A stretch of DNA of 64,000 nucleotides, taken from Cellvibrio sp. PSBB023 (lineage in GTDB: Bacteria; Pseudomonadota; Gammaproteobacteria; Pseudomonadales; Cellvibrionaceae). A program made the position numbers and the translations under genes. The stretch is from contig NZ_CP019799.1 in the NCBI RefSeq assembly GCF_002007605.1, positions 4,073,501-4,137,500 on the forward strand, given 5' to 3'. The notes beneath the pieces are model-generated. The model did no database searches. It had not been told where the DNA came from and saw only the letters and a program-made list of their open reading frames with translations. Below are positions 47,032 to 56,373 of this stretch, one piece after another (position 1 is the stretch's first letter; each line of letters opens with the position of its first letter).

Positions 47032-47532
47032 ATGGATCTCGATCAAATTGAAAAATTGAACGACCTCAAACAAAAAGGATTAATCACCGAGGAGGAGTAT
47101 CAGCAGGCCAAGGCCCGCATTCTGGGCGCGCAATCCAGCACTGACCAGCCACACACCATCCTGCAAACCAATAATTACGACTACGCGTTGGTGTTGCACC
47201 TCACCCAGTTTTGTTCATGGCTGGTTCCCTTCTTGGGGTTGCTGGTGCCGCTCATTATGTGGCAATCCAAAAAAGACGATCCCTACATCAATGAGCAGGG
47301 CAAAGTCGTGATGAACTGGATTTTCAGCTCAATGATCTACTTTGTTGTGAGCTTGCTGCTGTGCCTGATCGTTGTAGGCTTTTTCCTGATCGCAATACTG
47401 TTTGTTTGTTCGATTGTGTTTACCGTGATGGGCGCCATGGATGCAAACAAAGGTGTTATTAAAAACTATCCGCTCACGATCAAATTTTTTGATGTGAAAG
47501 AAACACCACGGGTGATATCCCCGCAAAATTGA
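47032..47532 (+). CDS. SHOCT plus DUF4870 membrane protein
   Basis: 166 residues. A SHOCT-like helical hairpin is at ~3-32 (QIEKLNDLKQKGLITEEEYQQAKARIL). The DUF4870/Tic20-like domain of about three to four helices is next (LTQFCSWLVPFLGLLVPLIMW; NWIFSSMIYFVVSLLLCLIVVGFFLIAILFVCSIVFTVMGA). Function unknown; usually envelope-associated. Independent of clpB, since a promoter for clpB lies between them. Confidence 0.8.
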   Translation: MDLDQIEKLNDLKQKGLITEEEYQQAKARILGAQSSTDQPHTILQTNNYDYALVLHLTQFCSWLVPFLGLLVPLIMWQSKKDDPYINEQGKVVMNWIFSSMIYFVVSLLLCLIVVGFFLIAILFVCSIVFTVMGAMDANKGVIKNYPLTIKFFDVKETPRVISPQN

Positions 47533-47572
47533 TGTAGCGCAAGCATTTCTGCTCTATCTGCATTAAACCCGT

Positions 47573-47594
47573 CAAGCAGGCCGTCGCCTGCTTG
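47573..47594. repeat. Eight-base-pair hairpin overlapping the clpB -35
   Basis: CAAGCAGG and CCTGCTTG flank a six-base loop. The right arm contains the beginning of the -35 element. It lacks a T-run, so it is not a classical terminator. It may be a weak terminator of the DUF4870 gene or a regulatory site. Confidence 0.45.
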
Positions 47595-47618
47595 AAATCG
47601 CCCCGTCTGCCCCCACGT
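47591..47618 (+). promoter_or_regulatory. Sigma-32 heat-shock promoter of clpB
   Basis: CTTGAAA, a 13-base spacer and CCCCACGT. This fits the sigma-32 consensus (CTTGAAA, 13-15, CCCCATNT) with a single -10 mismatch. The ATG follows at 47671. Confidence 0.8.
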
Positions 47619-47670
47619 CTGCTTCAACCGAGTCACCTGTCACGACACGTTTTGTTCGCAGAGGTAAACC

Positions 47671-50328
47671 ATGCGCATTGACCGCTTAACCAATCAATTA
47701 CAAGTTGCTCTTTCTGATGCCCAGTCCATCGCACTGGGGCAGGATCATAGCCAACTGGATACCAGCCATTTACTGCTTGCCATGATCGATCAAAAAGGCG
47801 CTGCCAGTGTTCGTTCGCTGTTGAGTCAGGCCGGATTTGATGTGGCAGGCTTGCGCACCGCCTTGAATGAAGTGGTGGAAAACCTGCCGCAAATTAAAAA
47901 CCCGACTGGCGAAGTCACCATGTCGGCGGAGCTGGTGAAGTTGCTCAATCTGGCAGATCGCCATGCCCAAAAAGTCGGCGATAAATTTGTCTCCAGCGAT
48001 TCAGTGCTGTTGGTATTAATGAATGAAATGCAAGGTGCTGTACCCGAATTGCTAAAGAAATTTGGCAATGCACAGCGTTTGCAACAAGCCATTCAAAAAG
48101 TGCGCGGCGGTGAAAAAGTGGAAGATGCCGATTCCGAGGGTAATCGTCAGGCCCTGGAAAAATATACCGTGGATTTAACCGCCCGCGCCGAAGAGGGTAA
48201 GCTTGACCCGGTGATTGGTCGTGACGATGAAATTCGTCGCACAATTCAAGTATTGCAGCGCCGTACCAAAAATAACCCGGTATTAATTGGTGAGCCGGGT
48301 GTAGGTAAAACCGCGATTGTCGAGGGCTTGGCCCAGCGTATTGTGAATGGTGAGGTACCGGAAGGCCTGAAAAACAAACGCCTGCTCGCACTCGATTTGG
48401 GTGGTCTGCTGGCCGGTGCCAAATTTCGCGGCGACTTTGAAGAGCGCTTGAAATCCGTCATTAATGAACTGGGCAAACAAGAAGGCCGGGTTATTTTATT
48501 TATCGATGAAATTCACACCATGGTGGGGGCCGGTAAAGCGGAAGGTGCTATGGATGCAGGCAATATGTTAAAGCCTGCGTTGGCGCGCGGTGAGTTGCAC
48601 TGCGTGGGTGCAACCACACTCGATGAATATCGTAAATACATTGAAAAAGATGCGGCGTTGGAGCGTCGCTTCCAAAAAGTGCAAGTGGATGAACCCAACG
48701 AATCAGATACCATCGCGATATTGCGCGGTTTGAAAGAGCGCTATGAAGTGCATCATGGTGTAGATATCACCGATTCGGCCATTATCGCCGCGGCAAAGTT
48801 GTCCCAGCGTTACATTACCGATCGTCAGCTTCCCGACAAAGCCATCGACTTGATCGACGAAGCGGCAAGCCGTATCCGTATGGAAATTGACTCCAAGCCG
48901 GAGGAAATGGATCGTCTGGAGCGCCGCCTGATTCAGTTCAAAATTGAGCGCGAAGCGGTGCGAAAAGATGAAGACGAAGCAAGTAAAAAACGCTTGGCAA
49001 AACTCGATCAGGATATCGATAAAGTTGAACGCGAGTTAAATGATCTGGAAGAAATCTGGCGTGCGGAAAAAGCAGCCTTGCAAGGCTCGCAAGAAATTAA
49101 AAGTCAGTTGGAGCAGGCGCGTCTGGAGTTGGATGAGAAGCGACGTAAAGGCGATCTGGCACGCATGAGCGAGCTGCAATACGGCATTATTCCGCAGTTG
49201 GAAAAGCAATTAGATATGGCAAGCCAAGCCGAAATGATGGAAATGAAATTGCTGCGCAATAAAGTCACGGAAGAGGAAATTGCCGAAGTGGTTTCCAAGT
49301 GGACAGGTATTCCCGTGTCCAAAATGTTAGAAGGGGAGCGTGAAAAGTTATTGCGCATGGAAGAGTCGCTGCATAAGCGGGTAATTGGTCAGGATGAAGC
49401 TGTCGTCGCGGTTGCCAATGCGGTACGTCGTTCGCGCGCTGGCTTGTCGGATGCCAATCGCCCCAATGGCTCATTTCTATTTTTAGGGCCAACGGGCGTA
49501 GGCAAAACGGAGCTGTGTAAATCTCTCGCCGAGTTTTTATTCGATACAACCGATGCCATGGTGCGTATCGATATGTCGGAGTTTATGGAGAAGCATTCAG
49601 TTGCCCGTTTGATTGGTGCACCACCCGGTTATGTGGGCTATGAAGAGGGCGGTTACTTAACCGAAACTGTGCGCCGCAAGCCCTATTCAGTTGTTTTGCT
49701 CGATGAAGTGGAAAAGGCGCATCCCGATGTGTTCAACATTTTGTTGCAAGTATTGGATGATGGTCGTCTGACTGATGGACAGGGCCGCACCGTTGATTTT
49801 CGCAACACTGTCATTGTCATGACTTCCAATTTAGGTTCGGATCGTATTCAGGAATTGGCCGAGGATCGGTCCTTTGATACCGTTAGTTTCGATACCTCAG
49901 TGACAGCGGAGATGAACAACTCACTGAATAATGAAAATCGCTACAACGCCATGAAAGAAGCGGTGATGGAAGTCGTAGGCAATCACTTTCGTCCGGAATT
50001 TATTAACCGTATTGATGAGGTTGTGGTATTTCATCCGCTAGGTCGCGAGCAAATTCGCGGCATTGCTGACATCCAGTTGGAGTTGTTGCGCAGGCGTTTG
50101 GCGGAACGCGAACTGAGTTTGGAATTGGATGACAATGTGATGAATAAACTGGCCAGTGTTGGTTTTGATCCTGTTTACGGTGCGCGTCCTTTGAAACGCG
50201 CCATCCAGCAGTTGATTGAAAACCCCTTGGCGCAGGATATTCTCAGTGGCAAGTTTTTACCGGGTGCCATTATCCATGGGAAATTATTGGGCGATAAAAT
50301 TGTGTTTGATCCCAAGCGTCTCAACTGA
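47671..50328 (+). CDS. clpB: ATP-dependent disaggregase ClpB
   Basis: 885 residues. N-domain ([15 protein letters not shown]...), NBD1 with [18 protein letters not shown] (Walker A, ~205), coiled-coil middle domain (~410-530, Glu/Lys-rich heptads), NBD2 with [14 protein letters not shown] (~607), and [24 protein letters not shown]. It solubilises aggregated proteins with DnaK. An insertion in NBD2 at ~735-755 ([22 protein letters not shown]) is longer than usual. Starts at ATG 47671 with AGAGGT upstream. A strong terminator follows. Confidence 0.97.
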   Translation: MRIDRLTNQLQVALSDAQSIALGQDHSQLDTSHLLLAMIDQKGAASVRSLLSQAGFDVAGLRTALNEVVENLPQIKNPTGEVTMSAELVKLLNLADRHAQKVGDKFVSSDSVLLVLMNEMQGAVPELLKKFGNAQRLQQAIQKVRGGEKVEDADSEGNRQALEKYTVDLTARAEEGKLDPVIGRDDEIRRTIQVLQRRTKNNPVLIGEPGVGKTAIVEGLAQRIVNGEVPEGLKNKRLLALDLGGLLAGAKFRGDFEERLKSVINELGKQEGRVILFIDEIHTMVGAGKAEGAMDAGNMLKPALARGELHCVGATTLDEYRKYIEKDAALERRFQKVQVDEPNESDTIAILRGLKERYEVHHGVDITDSAIIAAAKLSQRYITDRQLPDKAIDLIDEAASRIRMEIDSKPEEMDRLERRLIQFKIEREAVRKDEDEASKKRLAKLDQDIDKVERELNDLEEIWRAEKAALQGSQEIKSQLEQARLELDEKRRKGDLARMSELQYGIIPQLEKQLDMASQAEMMEMKLLRNKVTEEEIAEVVSKWTGIPVSKMLEGEREKLLRMEESLHKRVIGQDEAVVAVANAVRRSRAGLSDANRPNGSFLFLGPTGVGKTELCKSLAEFLFDTTDAMVRIDMSEFMEKHSVARLIGAPPGYVGYEEGGYLTETVRRKPYSVVLLDEVEKAHPDVFNILLQVLDDGRLTDGQGRTVDFRNTVIVMTSNLGSDRIQELAEDRSFDTVSFDTSVTAEMNNSLNNENRYNAMKEAVMEVVGNHFRPEFINRIDEVVVFHPLGREQIRGIADIQLELLRRRLAERELSLELDDNVMNKLASVGFDPVYGARPLKRAIQQLIENPLAQDILSGKFLPGAIIHGKLLGDKIVFDPKRLN

Positions 50329-50338
50329 CGATGCGAAT

Positions 50339-50371
50339 AAAAAACGGCCGCCCATTAGGCGGCCGTTTTTT
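50339..50371. terminator. Bidirectional terminator between clpB and the PEP-CTERM gene
   Basis: AAAAAACGGCCGCC (50339-50352) and GGCGGCCGTTTTTT (50358-50371) flank a five-base loop. A perfect GC stem with A/T tails on both sides serves both convergent genes. Confidence 0.93.
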
Positions 50372-50386
50372 TACAAGGTGTTAAGA

Positions 50387-51220
50387 TTATTTTGCCGCTT
50401 TGCGACGGCTCCAACCCAGTGCAGCCAACATTAAACCCAGCAGGGTCAATGATGACGGCTCAGGTACCCCCACAGGGGTATCAGCAAAGGATTTGGCTTC
50501 AATAAAAATCCAGGAGTCCAATACTGCGTCACCCGCATCCGCAATCGCAAATTCCATGGTGTGAAGGCCTGCGCTCAATCCTTTCAGTGTGATCTGCAAA
50601 CTCTTGGTAAAACCATCCATTTGGGTGTTGTAGATGCCGGTTGTGTTATCTACAAACAGACCGCTGTTTTGCGATGTGTTGATAGTGTTGATGGTGATGG
50701 GGTCGCCAGAGCCTGGTGTTAATGCAACGTTTACACCGTCAACAAAGAAACCAAAAACATCGTTATAGCTGCTGTTAACCCACTCCAAATATTCTTCTGA
50801 ACCAAAAACAAAATTGAAGAACAGGTCGCCACCAGTGCCGCCATTAAATTCAAAGTCGAATTTAAGGATGCTGGCATTGAAGGTGGTGAATCCAGAGATA
50901 TCGGTCAGCGGTGCATAACCCGCCGCTCCATTATCAGTGCCAGCGCCATTAGTGGTATTAGGGCCGATAGCGTTAGTGGCTTGGCCGGTGGAAAGCACTA
51001 TGCCCTTATCAATCGCAAGGCCTGCGCTATTGCCGCCGGTGAAGGTTCCCGATGCGCCATCAGCGCCGCTGTAGTTGACATTGCTGATGCTGATACCGGA
51101 ACCCAGAATGGTGTTGGCAAGTGCAGTACCATTATTTTCAGGGTTGATAACTAATGCGTTGGCAGCACTGCTGAGTGCCATTGCGGTGATAAAACTTGCA
51201 GTAATGAATGAAGTCTTCAT
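50387..51220 (-). CDS. PEP-CTERM surface protein with choice-of-anchor L-type body
   Basis: 277 residues from ATG 51220 (AAGGAAA upstream). Signal peptide 1-24 (ITAMALSSAANA). The body has LANTILGSGISISNVNYSGADGASGTFTGG and LFFNFVFGSEEYLEWVNSSYNDVFGFFVDGVNVAL, the choice-of-anchor L pattern. The tail VPEPSSLTLLGLMLAALGWSRRKAAK (~252-277) is a textbook PEP-CTERM signal: PEP, hydrophobic helix, basic end. Exosortase (EpsH) would cleave it and send the protein to the surface or exopolysaccharide. No exosortase gene is in the window. Confidence 0.9.
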   Translation of the reverse strand: MKTSFITASFITAMALSSAANALVINPENNGTALANTILGSGISISNVNYSGADGASGTFTGGNSAGLAIDKGIVLSTGQATNAIGPNTTNGAGTDNGAAGYAPLTDISGFTTFNASILKFDFEFNGGTGGDLFFNFVFGSEEYLEWVNSSYNDVFGFFVDGVNVALTPGSGDPITINTINTSQNSGLFVDNTTGIYNTQMDGFTKSLQITLKGLSAGLHTMEFAIADAGDAVLDSWIFIEAKSFADTPVGVPEPSSLTLLGLMLAALGWSRRKAAK

Positions 51221-51405
51221 GTCATATTTTCCTTTAATAAACAAAGTGTAAGCTGGAGTTTTCCCTAGCAGCTTCGATTTGGCAGATTTTATGCCAAGTG
51301 GAAAAAAGCCTTTTGAATCAAAAAGATGGCTGATGTGTAATCGGCTGTAATTGTAAATTTAGTCGACAGTAGTTGGCGCCATCAGAATATAGTGGGGATA
51401 TAAAA

Positions 51406-51427
51406 ACGCCGGGGGATACCCCGGCGT
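51406..51427 (-). terminator. Terminator of the DUF4124 gene
   Basis: ACGCCGGGG (51406-51414) pairs with CCCCGGCGT (51419-51427). On the minus strand the hairpin is followed by TTTTTAT. Confidence 0.9.
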
Positions 51428-51452
51428 CAGTGCAGTGTTAAAAAGGGATAGG

Positions 51453-51884
51453 CTATTCGCAGGCTTCGTCAATAATGGTTTGCATGGTGGTGCGTTGGGT
51501 TGCCTTATCTTCTTCCGTTAGTGTGCGCATATTGCCATCTTCACCGGCCACCCTGATCCGCGCTACGGTATTGAGCAGCTCCAGATTTTTGCGCGCGGTG
51601 TTGCAGCGTTCAGGATCTATATCTTTGGTATTTGTATTCGCCGTGGGCGCTGTGGTGCCAGTTGTATTCTGTGCTGGTGTCGCGGCAACAGGTGTTGGCT
51701 CGCTGTGGCCGGTGCGGGTTTTAATTAGGGTTGCCTGTGAGTCCTTAGGTGGGCGCTCACCGTAATGCACAACACCTTTTTCATCGGTCCAGGTATATAC
51801 CTTGTCTTTGGCTGCCAATGCATTGCCAGCAGACAGGGCGAGTGCGCAGGCGCTGATCATGCCAATCAAGAAGTTTTTGTTCAT
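51453..51884 (-). CDS. DUF4124 domain secreted protein
   Basis: 143 residues. Signal peptide (LIGMISACALALSAGNALAA). DUF4124 core KVYTWTDEKGVVHYGERPPKDSQA at ~27-50. Then a Thr/Ala-Pro-rich linker and a C-terminal helical region with two Cys (ERCNTARKNLELLNTVARI ... IIDEACE). Function unknown; common in gammaproteobacterial envelopes. Confidence 0.85.
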   Translation of the reverse strand: MNKNFLIGMISACALALSAGNALAAKDKVYTWTDEKGVVHYGERPPKDSQATLIKTRTGHSEPTPVAATPAQNTTGTTAPTANTNTKDIDPERCNTARKNLELLNTVARIRVAGEDGNMRTLTEEDKATQRTTMQTIIDEACE

Positions 51885-52054
51885 CTATCTGCCCTTATTC
51901 CAAGTGTGGCCGAGTAATGGCATCAACTATAGCCCTTATGTCTGGCGAGTGAAACTGCGTGCCCGAAAACTGTGAGCAAACGCAAGTGAGGTGACCGGCG
52001 CTTGGGTGTTAAGGCTGGTGCCAGTTAAAAAATGAACAAAAACGGCGTAATTTC

Positions 52055-52082
52055 TTGACTTTGTTGCGTATCTTGGGAGAAT
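52055..52082 (+). promoter_or_regulatory. Candidate ilvI promoter
   Basis: TTGACT (52055-52060), 16 bases, GAGAAT (52077-52082). The predicted start near 52089 falls immediately before the first helix of the structured leader, which supports it. The -10 is weak. Confidence 0.45.
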
Positions 52083-52091
52083 TACCGCTCC

Positions 52092-52229
52092 GCTAGATGG
52101 CTTGCAGTTGCCCCTAAGCTTGGGCGTTTCGCTGCTTCCCGCCAAGTCACCCTCTTGGCGACCCATCTAATGGCGATGCTCCTACCAGAGCATCACCTTA
52201 GAAAACCGTTGTTTACCTGCACGGTTTTC
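52092..52229 (+). ncRNA. Structured 5' leader of ilvIH (three-way junction plus two hairpins)
   Basis: Paired elements read by eye: P1 TAGATGG (52094-52100) with CCATCTA (52163-52169). Inside it are P2 GCCC/GGGC (52110-52113, 52122-52125) and P3 CGCCAAG/CTTGGCG (52140-52146, 52154-52160). Then come GATGCTC/GAGCATC (52175-52181, 52188-52194) and GAAAACCGT/ACGGTTTTC (52201-52209, 52221-52229). Every listed stem is perfectly complementary. The layout is riboswitch-like. Conserved RNA motifs have been reported upstream of ilv genes in Proteobacteria (ilvB-OMG, ilvH motifs); whether this is one of them is untested. Confidence 0.55.
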
Positions 52230-52397
52230 GCTGATCCGATCCTGACCTTGCCGGGTTTTGATCGTGGATCATTCACGGTGTTGGCCTGCCCTAAGTGCCA
52301 GCACTTTCCAGTGTGATCGTTGCCAACAACCTTTTTCATATTGCGGCAAAGACGCACGCGCATTATTTGCGATCCATATCCTAAAAGGGGAATTATT

Positions 52398-54134
52398 GTG
52401 GAAATGCTTTCAGGCGGAGATATGCTCATCCGCGCTCTGAAAGACGAAGGCGTTGAGTACGTTTTCGGCTATCCGGGCGGCGCGGCACTGCATATTTACG
52501 ATGCCATCTTTCGTCAAAAAGACGTTAAACACATTCTTGTTCGCCACGAACAAGCGGCCACCCATGCTGCCGACGGTTACGCGCGCGCGACCGGCAAAGT
52601 GGGCACTGTACTGGTGACTTCCGGCCCAGGCGCGACCAATGCCATTACTGGTATTGCGACGGCCTATATGGATTCTATTCCGATGGTAGTTATCTCCGGC
52701 CAGGTGCAAAGCCACCTGATTGGTGAAGATGCCTTCCAGGAAACCGACATGGTGGGTATCTCCCGCCCGATCGTAAAACACAGTTTTATGATCAAACACG
52801 CCAGCGAAATTCCTGAAGTAGTGAAAAAGGCGTATTACATTGCGGCCACCGGTCGTCCTGGCCCCGTGGTAATCGATGTACCTAAAGACCTGACTCACCC
52901 AGCTTATACCTTCCCTTATTCTTATCCAGAGAAGGTCAAGCTTCGCTCTTATACACCAGCGACTCGCGGTCACTCAGGCCAGATCAAAAAAGCAGTGCAA
53001 TTACTGCTCGGCGCCAAGCGTCCGATGATCTATTCCGGTGGCGGTGTAGTGCAGGGCAATGCCTCGCACCTGCTGAAAGAATTGGTGGATTTACTGAATT
53101 ACCCTGTGACCAATACCCTGATGGGCTTGGGCGCTTATCCTGGCACCGGTAAAAACTTCCTCGGTATGCTTGGTATGCACGGCACCTATGAAGCCAACAC
53201 CGCTATGCATCACAGCGATGTAATCCTCGCCGTGGGTGCACGTTTTGATGACCGTGTTACCAACACCGTCAGCAAGTTCTGCCCGAACGCCAAAATTATC
53301 CATATCGATATAGATCCAGCTTCTATTTCCAAAACAGTGGTTGCCGATGTGCCCATCGTTGGTGCAGTGGATAACGTACTGAGTGAAATGCTCAGCATCA
53401 TTAAAGACGGCGATGAAAAGCCCGATGCGCAGGCTATTGCCAGTTGGTGGGAGCAAATTAACGAATGGCGCGAGCGTCACGGTTTGTACACCAAAAATCG
53501 TTTCGATACCTCAAGCGATAAAATCAAACCGCAAGAAGTTATACAGGCGATTTGGGAAGTCACCAAAGGTGATGCTTACGTCACCTCCGATGTTGGCCAG
53601 CACCAAATGTTTACCGCGCAATATTATTTGTTCGATAAACCGCGTCGTTGGATTAACTCCGGTGGTCTCGGCACTATGGGCTTCGGTTTGCCCGCGGCCA
53701 TGGGCGTACAAATGGCAGAGCGCGATGCGACTGTAGTGTGCGTTACTGGTGAAGGTTCCATTCAAATGTGTATTCAGGAGTTGTCTACCTGTACGCAATA
53801 TCACTTGCCGGTAAAAGTGATTTGTTTGAATAACCAGGCGCTCGGCATGGTTCGCCAATGGCAAGACATGCAGTACTCCAGCCGCTACGCTGAAAGTCTG
53901 TATGAAGACTCACTGCCGGATTTCATAAAATTAGCAGAAGCTTACGGTCATGTTGGTATTCGTGTGACCAAAAAAGAAGAGCTGAAAGCGAAATTGGCGG
54001 AGTGTTTTGCACTGAAAGATCGTGTGGTATTTATGGATATCATGGTCGATCAATCTGAACACGTTTACCCAATGCAAGTTGCGCCCAATGGTTCCATGCG
54101 CGATATGTTGTTAAGCAAAACGGAGCGCACCTGA
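52398..54134 (+). CDS. ilvI: Acetolactate synthase, large subunit
   Basis: 578 residues from GTG 52398. The ribosome site AAAAGGGG is seven bases upstream, and the resulting [14 protein letters not shown] matches the usual IlvI N-terminus. Features: [15 protein letters not shown], catalytic Glu in [16 protein letters not shown] (TPP activation, ~48), [22 protein letters not shown] and the TPP-Mg motif [10 protein letters not shown] ... [14 protein letters not shown] (~450-485). It condenses pyruvate to acetolactate or acetohydroxybutyrate. GEG in place of GDG is seen in many pseudomonads. One base before ilvH. Confidence 0.96.
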   Translation: MEMLSGGDMLIRALKDEGVEYVFGYPGGAALHIYDAIFRQKDVKHILVRHEQAATHAADGYARATGKVGTVLVTSGPGATNAITGIATAYMDSIPMVVISGQVQSHLIGEDAFQETDMVGISRPIVKHSFMIKHASEIPEVVKKAYYIAATGRPGPVVIDVPKDLTHPAYTFPYSYPEKVKLRSYTPATRGHSGQIKKAVQLLLGAKRPMIYSGGGVVQGNASHLLKELVDLLNYPVTNTLMGLGAYPGTGKNFLGMLGMHGTYEANTAMHHSDVILAVGARFDDRVTNTVSKFCPNAKIIHIDIDPASISKTVVADVPIVGAVDNVLSEMLSIIKDGDEKPDAQAIASWWEQINEWRERHGLYTKNRFDTSSDKIKPQEVIQAIWEVTKGDAYVTSDVGQHQMFTAQYYLFDKPRRWINSGGLGTMGFGLPAAMGVQMAERDATVVCVTGEGSIQMCIQELSTCTQYHLPVKVICLNNQALGMVRQWQDMQYSSRYAESLYEDSLPDFIKLAEAYGHVGIRVTKKEELKAKLAECFALKDRVVFMDIMVDQSEHVYPMQVAPNGSMRDMLLSKTERT

Positions 54135-54135
54135 T

Positions 54136-54627
54136 ATGAGACGCATCATTTCTGTATTAGTTGAAAACGCTCCTGGCGCTTTGTCTCGCGTAGTAGGTTT
54201 GTTTTCCCAGCGCGGTTACAACATTGAAAGCCTGACTGTTGCACCGACGGAAGATGAAACCCTGTCGCGCTTAACGCTGACAACGCTGGGCGATGATCAC
54301 AAAATCGAGCAAATCACCAAGCACCTCAATAAATTAATTGATGTGGTTAAGTTGGTGGATTTGACTGAGGGTTCGCATATCGAACGCGAACTCATGCTGA
54401 TCAAAGTCAAAGCATCCGGCGCACAGCGCGCAGAAGTAAAACGCTGCGTGGATATTTTCCGCGGTCAAATCGTGGATGTCACCAGCACCCTCTACACCAT
54501 CCAAATCACCGGTGCGAGCGACAAGCTCGATGCATTTTTACAAGCTGTCGGTGATGCGTCCATCATCGAAGTGGTCCGCACCGGAGTGTGCGGTATTTCG
54601 CGCGGTGAGAAAGTATTGAGTTTGTAA
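54136..54627 (+). CDS. ilvH: Acetolactate synthase, regulatory small subunit
   Basis: 163 residues. N-terminal ACT domain (RRIISVLVENAPGALSRVVGLFSQRGYNIESLTVAPTEDETLSRLTL) and the C-terminal IlvN-type domain (ALSRELMLIKV-like ERELMLIKVKASG; FRGQIVDVTSTLYTIQITGASDKLDAFL). It confers valine feedback on IlvI. Confidence 0.97.
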   Translation: MRRIISVLVENAPGALSRVVGLFSQRGYNIESLTVAPTEDETLSRLTLTTLGDDHKIEQITKHLNKLIDVVKLVDLTEGSHIERELMLIKVKASGAQRAEVKRCVDIFRGQIVDVTSTLYTIQITGASDKLDAFLQAVGDASIIEVVRTGVCGISRGEKVLSL

Positions 54628-54647
54628 GTGCTTTTTGTTTGTATGAT

Positions 54648-54682
54648 AAAGGCCGATGCTCGTGAGGGTGTCGGCCTTTTTT
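54648..54682 (+). terminator. Terminator after ilvH
   Basis: AAAGGCCGA (54648-54656) pairs with TCGGCCTTT (54671-54679), followed by a T-run. So ilvIH transcripts end here and are not continuous with the following cluster. Confidence 0.9.
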
Positions 54683-54748
54683 ATACATCTAAGGTCAATC
54701 TATGGGTAATGTATTACCGCATAAGTAATGGAATAGGTTTTCAGGGTG

Positions 54749-55501
54749 ATGCGCGACTTTATTTTAAATTGTAATCTTTTCGAAATTGCCGGTGTTGGGC
54801 TCGCTTTTTTTGGCGGAATTTATTTACTGTTTGGCATATTGAACCTGATGCTAACCCAACAATTGCTACCACGTCTTAATATCGGCTGCCAGCTTGATCC
54901 GCGCCCGCTGGGGGATGGACAGTTGCGGAGGGAGTTGTTGTTGTCTGCAAGCTCGATTGGCATTTTTGGGGTAGGGATGATTTTTCCGTGGGGATTACTG
55001 CAGCTGGGTTGGGCTGAGTTGGCGGTAAATCCTTCCGGGTTACAAATCGGGCTGGAAATTTTTGTGTTGATTATCTGGAATGAAATCCATTTTTATATCA
55101 ACCATTGGTTGTTGCACACACGCTGGTTGCGCCGCTTTCATTTGCCCCATCATCGCTCAGTGGTGACGACACCTTGGTCAACCTATGCATTTCATCCGGT
55201 TGAGGCGATGATGCTGGGCAATGTGATTTTATTGCCCATGATGGTGCATGATTTTAGTGTCTATGCACTTTTCTCCGTACCCTTGTTTAGTTTGTTGTTC
55301 AACAGCATCGGCCATTCGAATTTTGATTTTAATCCCCGTTCGCCTCGCGTTATTTTTAACGGTGCGCGTCGCCATCATTTGCATCATGCCTGTTTTAATG
55401 GCAACTACGGTTTTATGTTTCCCTTTATGGATTGGATTTTTAAAACTGCCTTGCCTGCAGATGCCGCGGATAAACAAATCAATCGTTGGCGAGTGCGCTA
55501 A
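54749..55501 (+). CDS. Fatty-acid-hydroxylase/sterol-desaturase family membrane protein
   Basis: 250 residues from ATG 54749 (GTG 54746 is also possible). About four membrane segments. The di-iron histidine clusters are complete: NEIHFYINHWLLHTRWLRRFHLPHHRS (~110-135) and RRHHLHHACFNGNYG (~210-220), with FHPVEA between. Family members insert hydroxyl or double bonds in lipid chains or sterols using O2. First gene of the 54.7-59.2 kb lipid-type cluster; the next gene follows after five bases. Confidence 0.85.
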   Translation: MRDFILNCNLFEIAGVGLAFFGGIYLLFGILNLMLTQQLLPRLNIGCQLDPRPLGDGQLRRELLLSASSIGIFGVGMIFPWGLLQLGWAELAVNPSGLQIGLEIFVLIIWNEIHFYINHWLLHTRWLRRFHLPHHRSVVTTPWSTYAFHPVEAMMLGNVILLPMMVHDFSVYALFSVPLFSLLFNSIGHSNFDFNPRSPRVIFNGARRHHLHHACFNGNYGFMFPFMDWIFKTALPADAADKQINRWRVR

Positions 55502-55506
55502 CTTTT

Positions 55507-56370
55507 ATGCGTAACTGGCGCGATTGGCAGAGCATCGTCTATTTGCTGGTGTTGCCATTGTTGGTTCTGTGGCAATGGCAGCAGGAATTCAGTTGGCCGC
55601 TGTACTTGCTGGAATTATTTTTAACGCTAGGTGTGGGGGTGATTCACCATAACCATACCCATTTGCGTATCTGGACTTCTCGCCGGTTAAATCGTTTTAC
55701 GGATTTATGGATTACCCTTTTGCAGGGTCATCCGACCTTTGTGTTTTATCCTTCCCATATTGCCAATCATCATCGCTACCAGCACGGTGAGCGGGACATA
55801 ACCCGCACCTATCGTTTTAACACGCCAGGTGCACGTGGCGACACTAATCATCTGCTGGGATATTTGCTGCATCCACTGCAGGCGATTGCAGTGCTGTATC
55901 CGGAATTTATCGTTTATTTAAAGCGTCGTTATAAATTCCAGCGCGCCTACTTTTATTATTGTGTGTTGCAGTATCTTCTCGTTATGGGTTTGTGGCTGGC
56001 GTTGGCGATAATTGATTGGGAAAAATGGTTGGTGCTAGTGCTAATCCCGCAGTTGCATGGTCTTCATTGGTTGCTGGCGACGAACTATCTCCAGCATGCA
56101 CATGCCGATGGCTCAGGCAAAAATTTACACTTTGCACGCAATTTTTATGGTTTGCTTAACCCGCTGTTATTTAATATCGGGTTACATACCGCACATCACC
56201 AGCATCCGCGCGCCCATTGGGCAGAGTTGACGCAATTGCATCAACATTATGCAGCACAGGTTCACCCTGAGTTGCATGAAAAAAGTTTATTGCGCTATAT
56301 GCTGCGCACTTATTTACTGGCATTGCTGCAGCCACGTTGGCGCAGCCGCTCGCTTCATAACAAGGACTAA
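55507..56370 (+). CDS. Membrane fatty acid desaturase
   Basis: 287 residues from ATG 55507. Histidine boxes are VIHHNHTHLRIW (~45-55), IANHHRYQHGERD (~85-97) and IGLHTAHHQHPRAHW (~225-240), with LLATNYLQHAHADG also His-rich. About four to five membrane segments. Acyl-lipid or acyl-CoA desaturase-type chemistry is expected. Four bases before the KAS III-like fusion gene. Substrate unknown. Confidence 0.86.
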   Translation: MRNWRDWQSIVYLLVLPLLVLWQWQQEFSWPLYLLELFLTLGVGVIHHNHTHLRIWTSRRLNRFTDLWITLLQGHPTFVFYPSHIANHHRYQHGERDITRTYRFNTPGARGDTNHLLGYLLHPLQAIAVLYPEFIVYLKRRYKFQRAYFYYCVLQYLLVMGLWLALAIIDWEKWLVLVLIPQLHGLHWLLATNYLQHAHADGSGKNLHFARNFYGLLNPLLFNIGLHTAHHQHPRAHWAELTQLHQHYAAQVHPELHEKSLLRYMLRTYLLALLQPRWRSRSLHNKD

Positions 56371-56373
56371 TTT

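Larger units (their letters stand above)
51885..52397. other. 513-base gap: ilvI promoter and long leader
   Basis: Contains the ilvI promoter and a leader of about 300 bases with several hairpins (listed separately). The first ~150 bases (51885-52050) carry only the short promoter region of the DUF4124 gene. No convincing gene; a 49-codon plus-strand frame (ATG 52170 region to TGA 52318) has no leader-peptide character. Confidence 0.6.

Noticed and set aside
52170..52318. 49-codon plus-strand frame in the ilvI leader as an attenuation leader peptide
   Set aside because: It lacks a run of Ile, Val or Leu codons and no terminator/antiterminator follows; it overlaps the leader hairpins.
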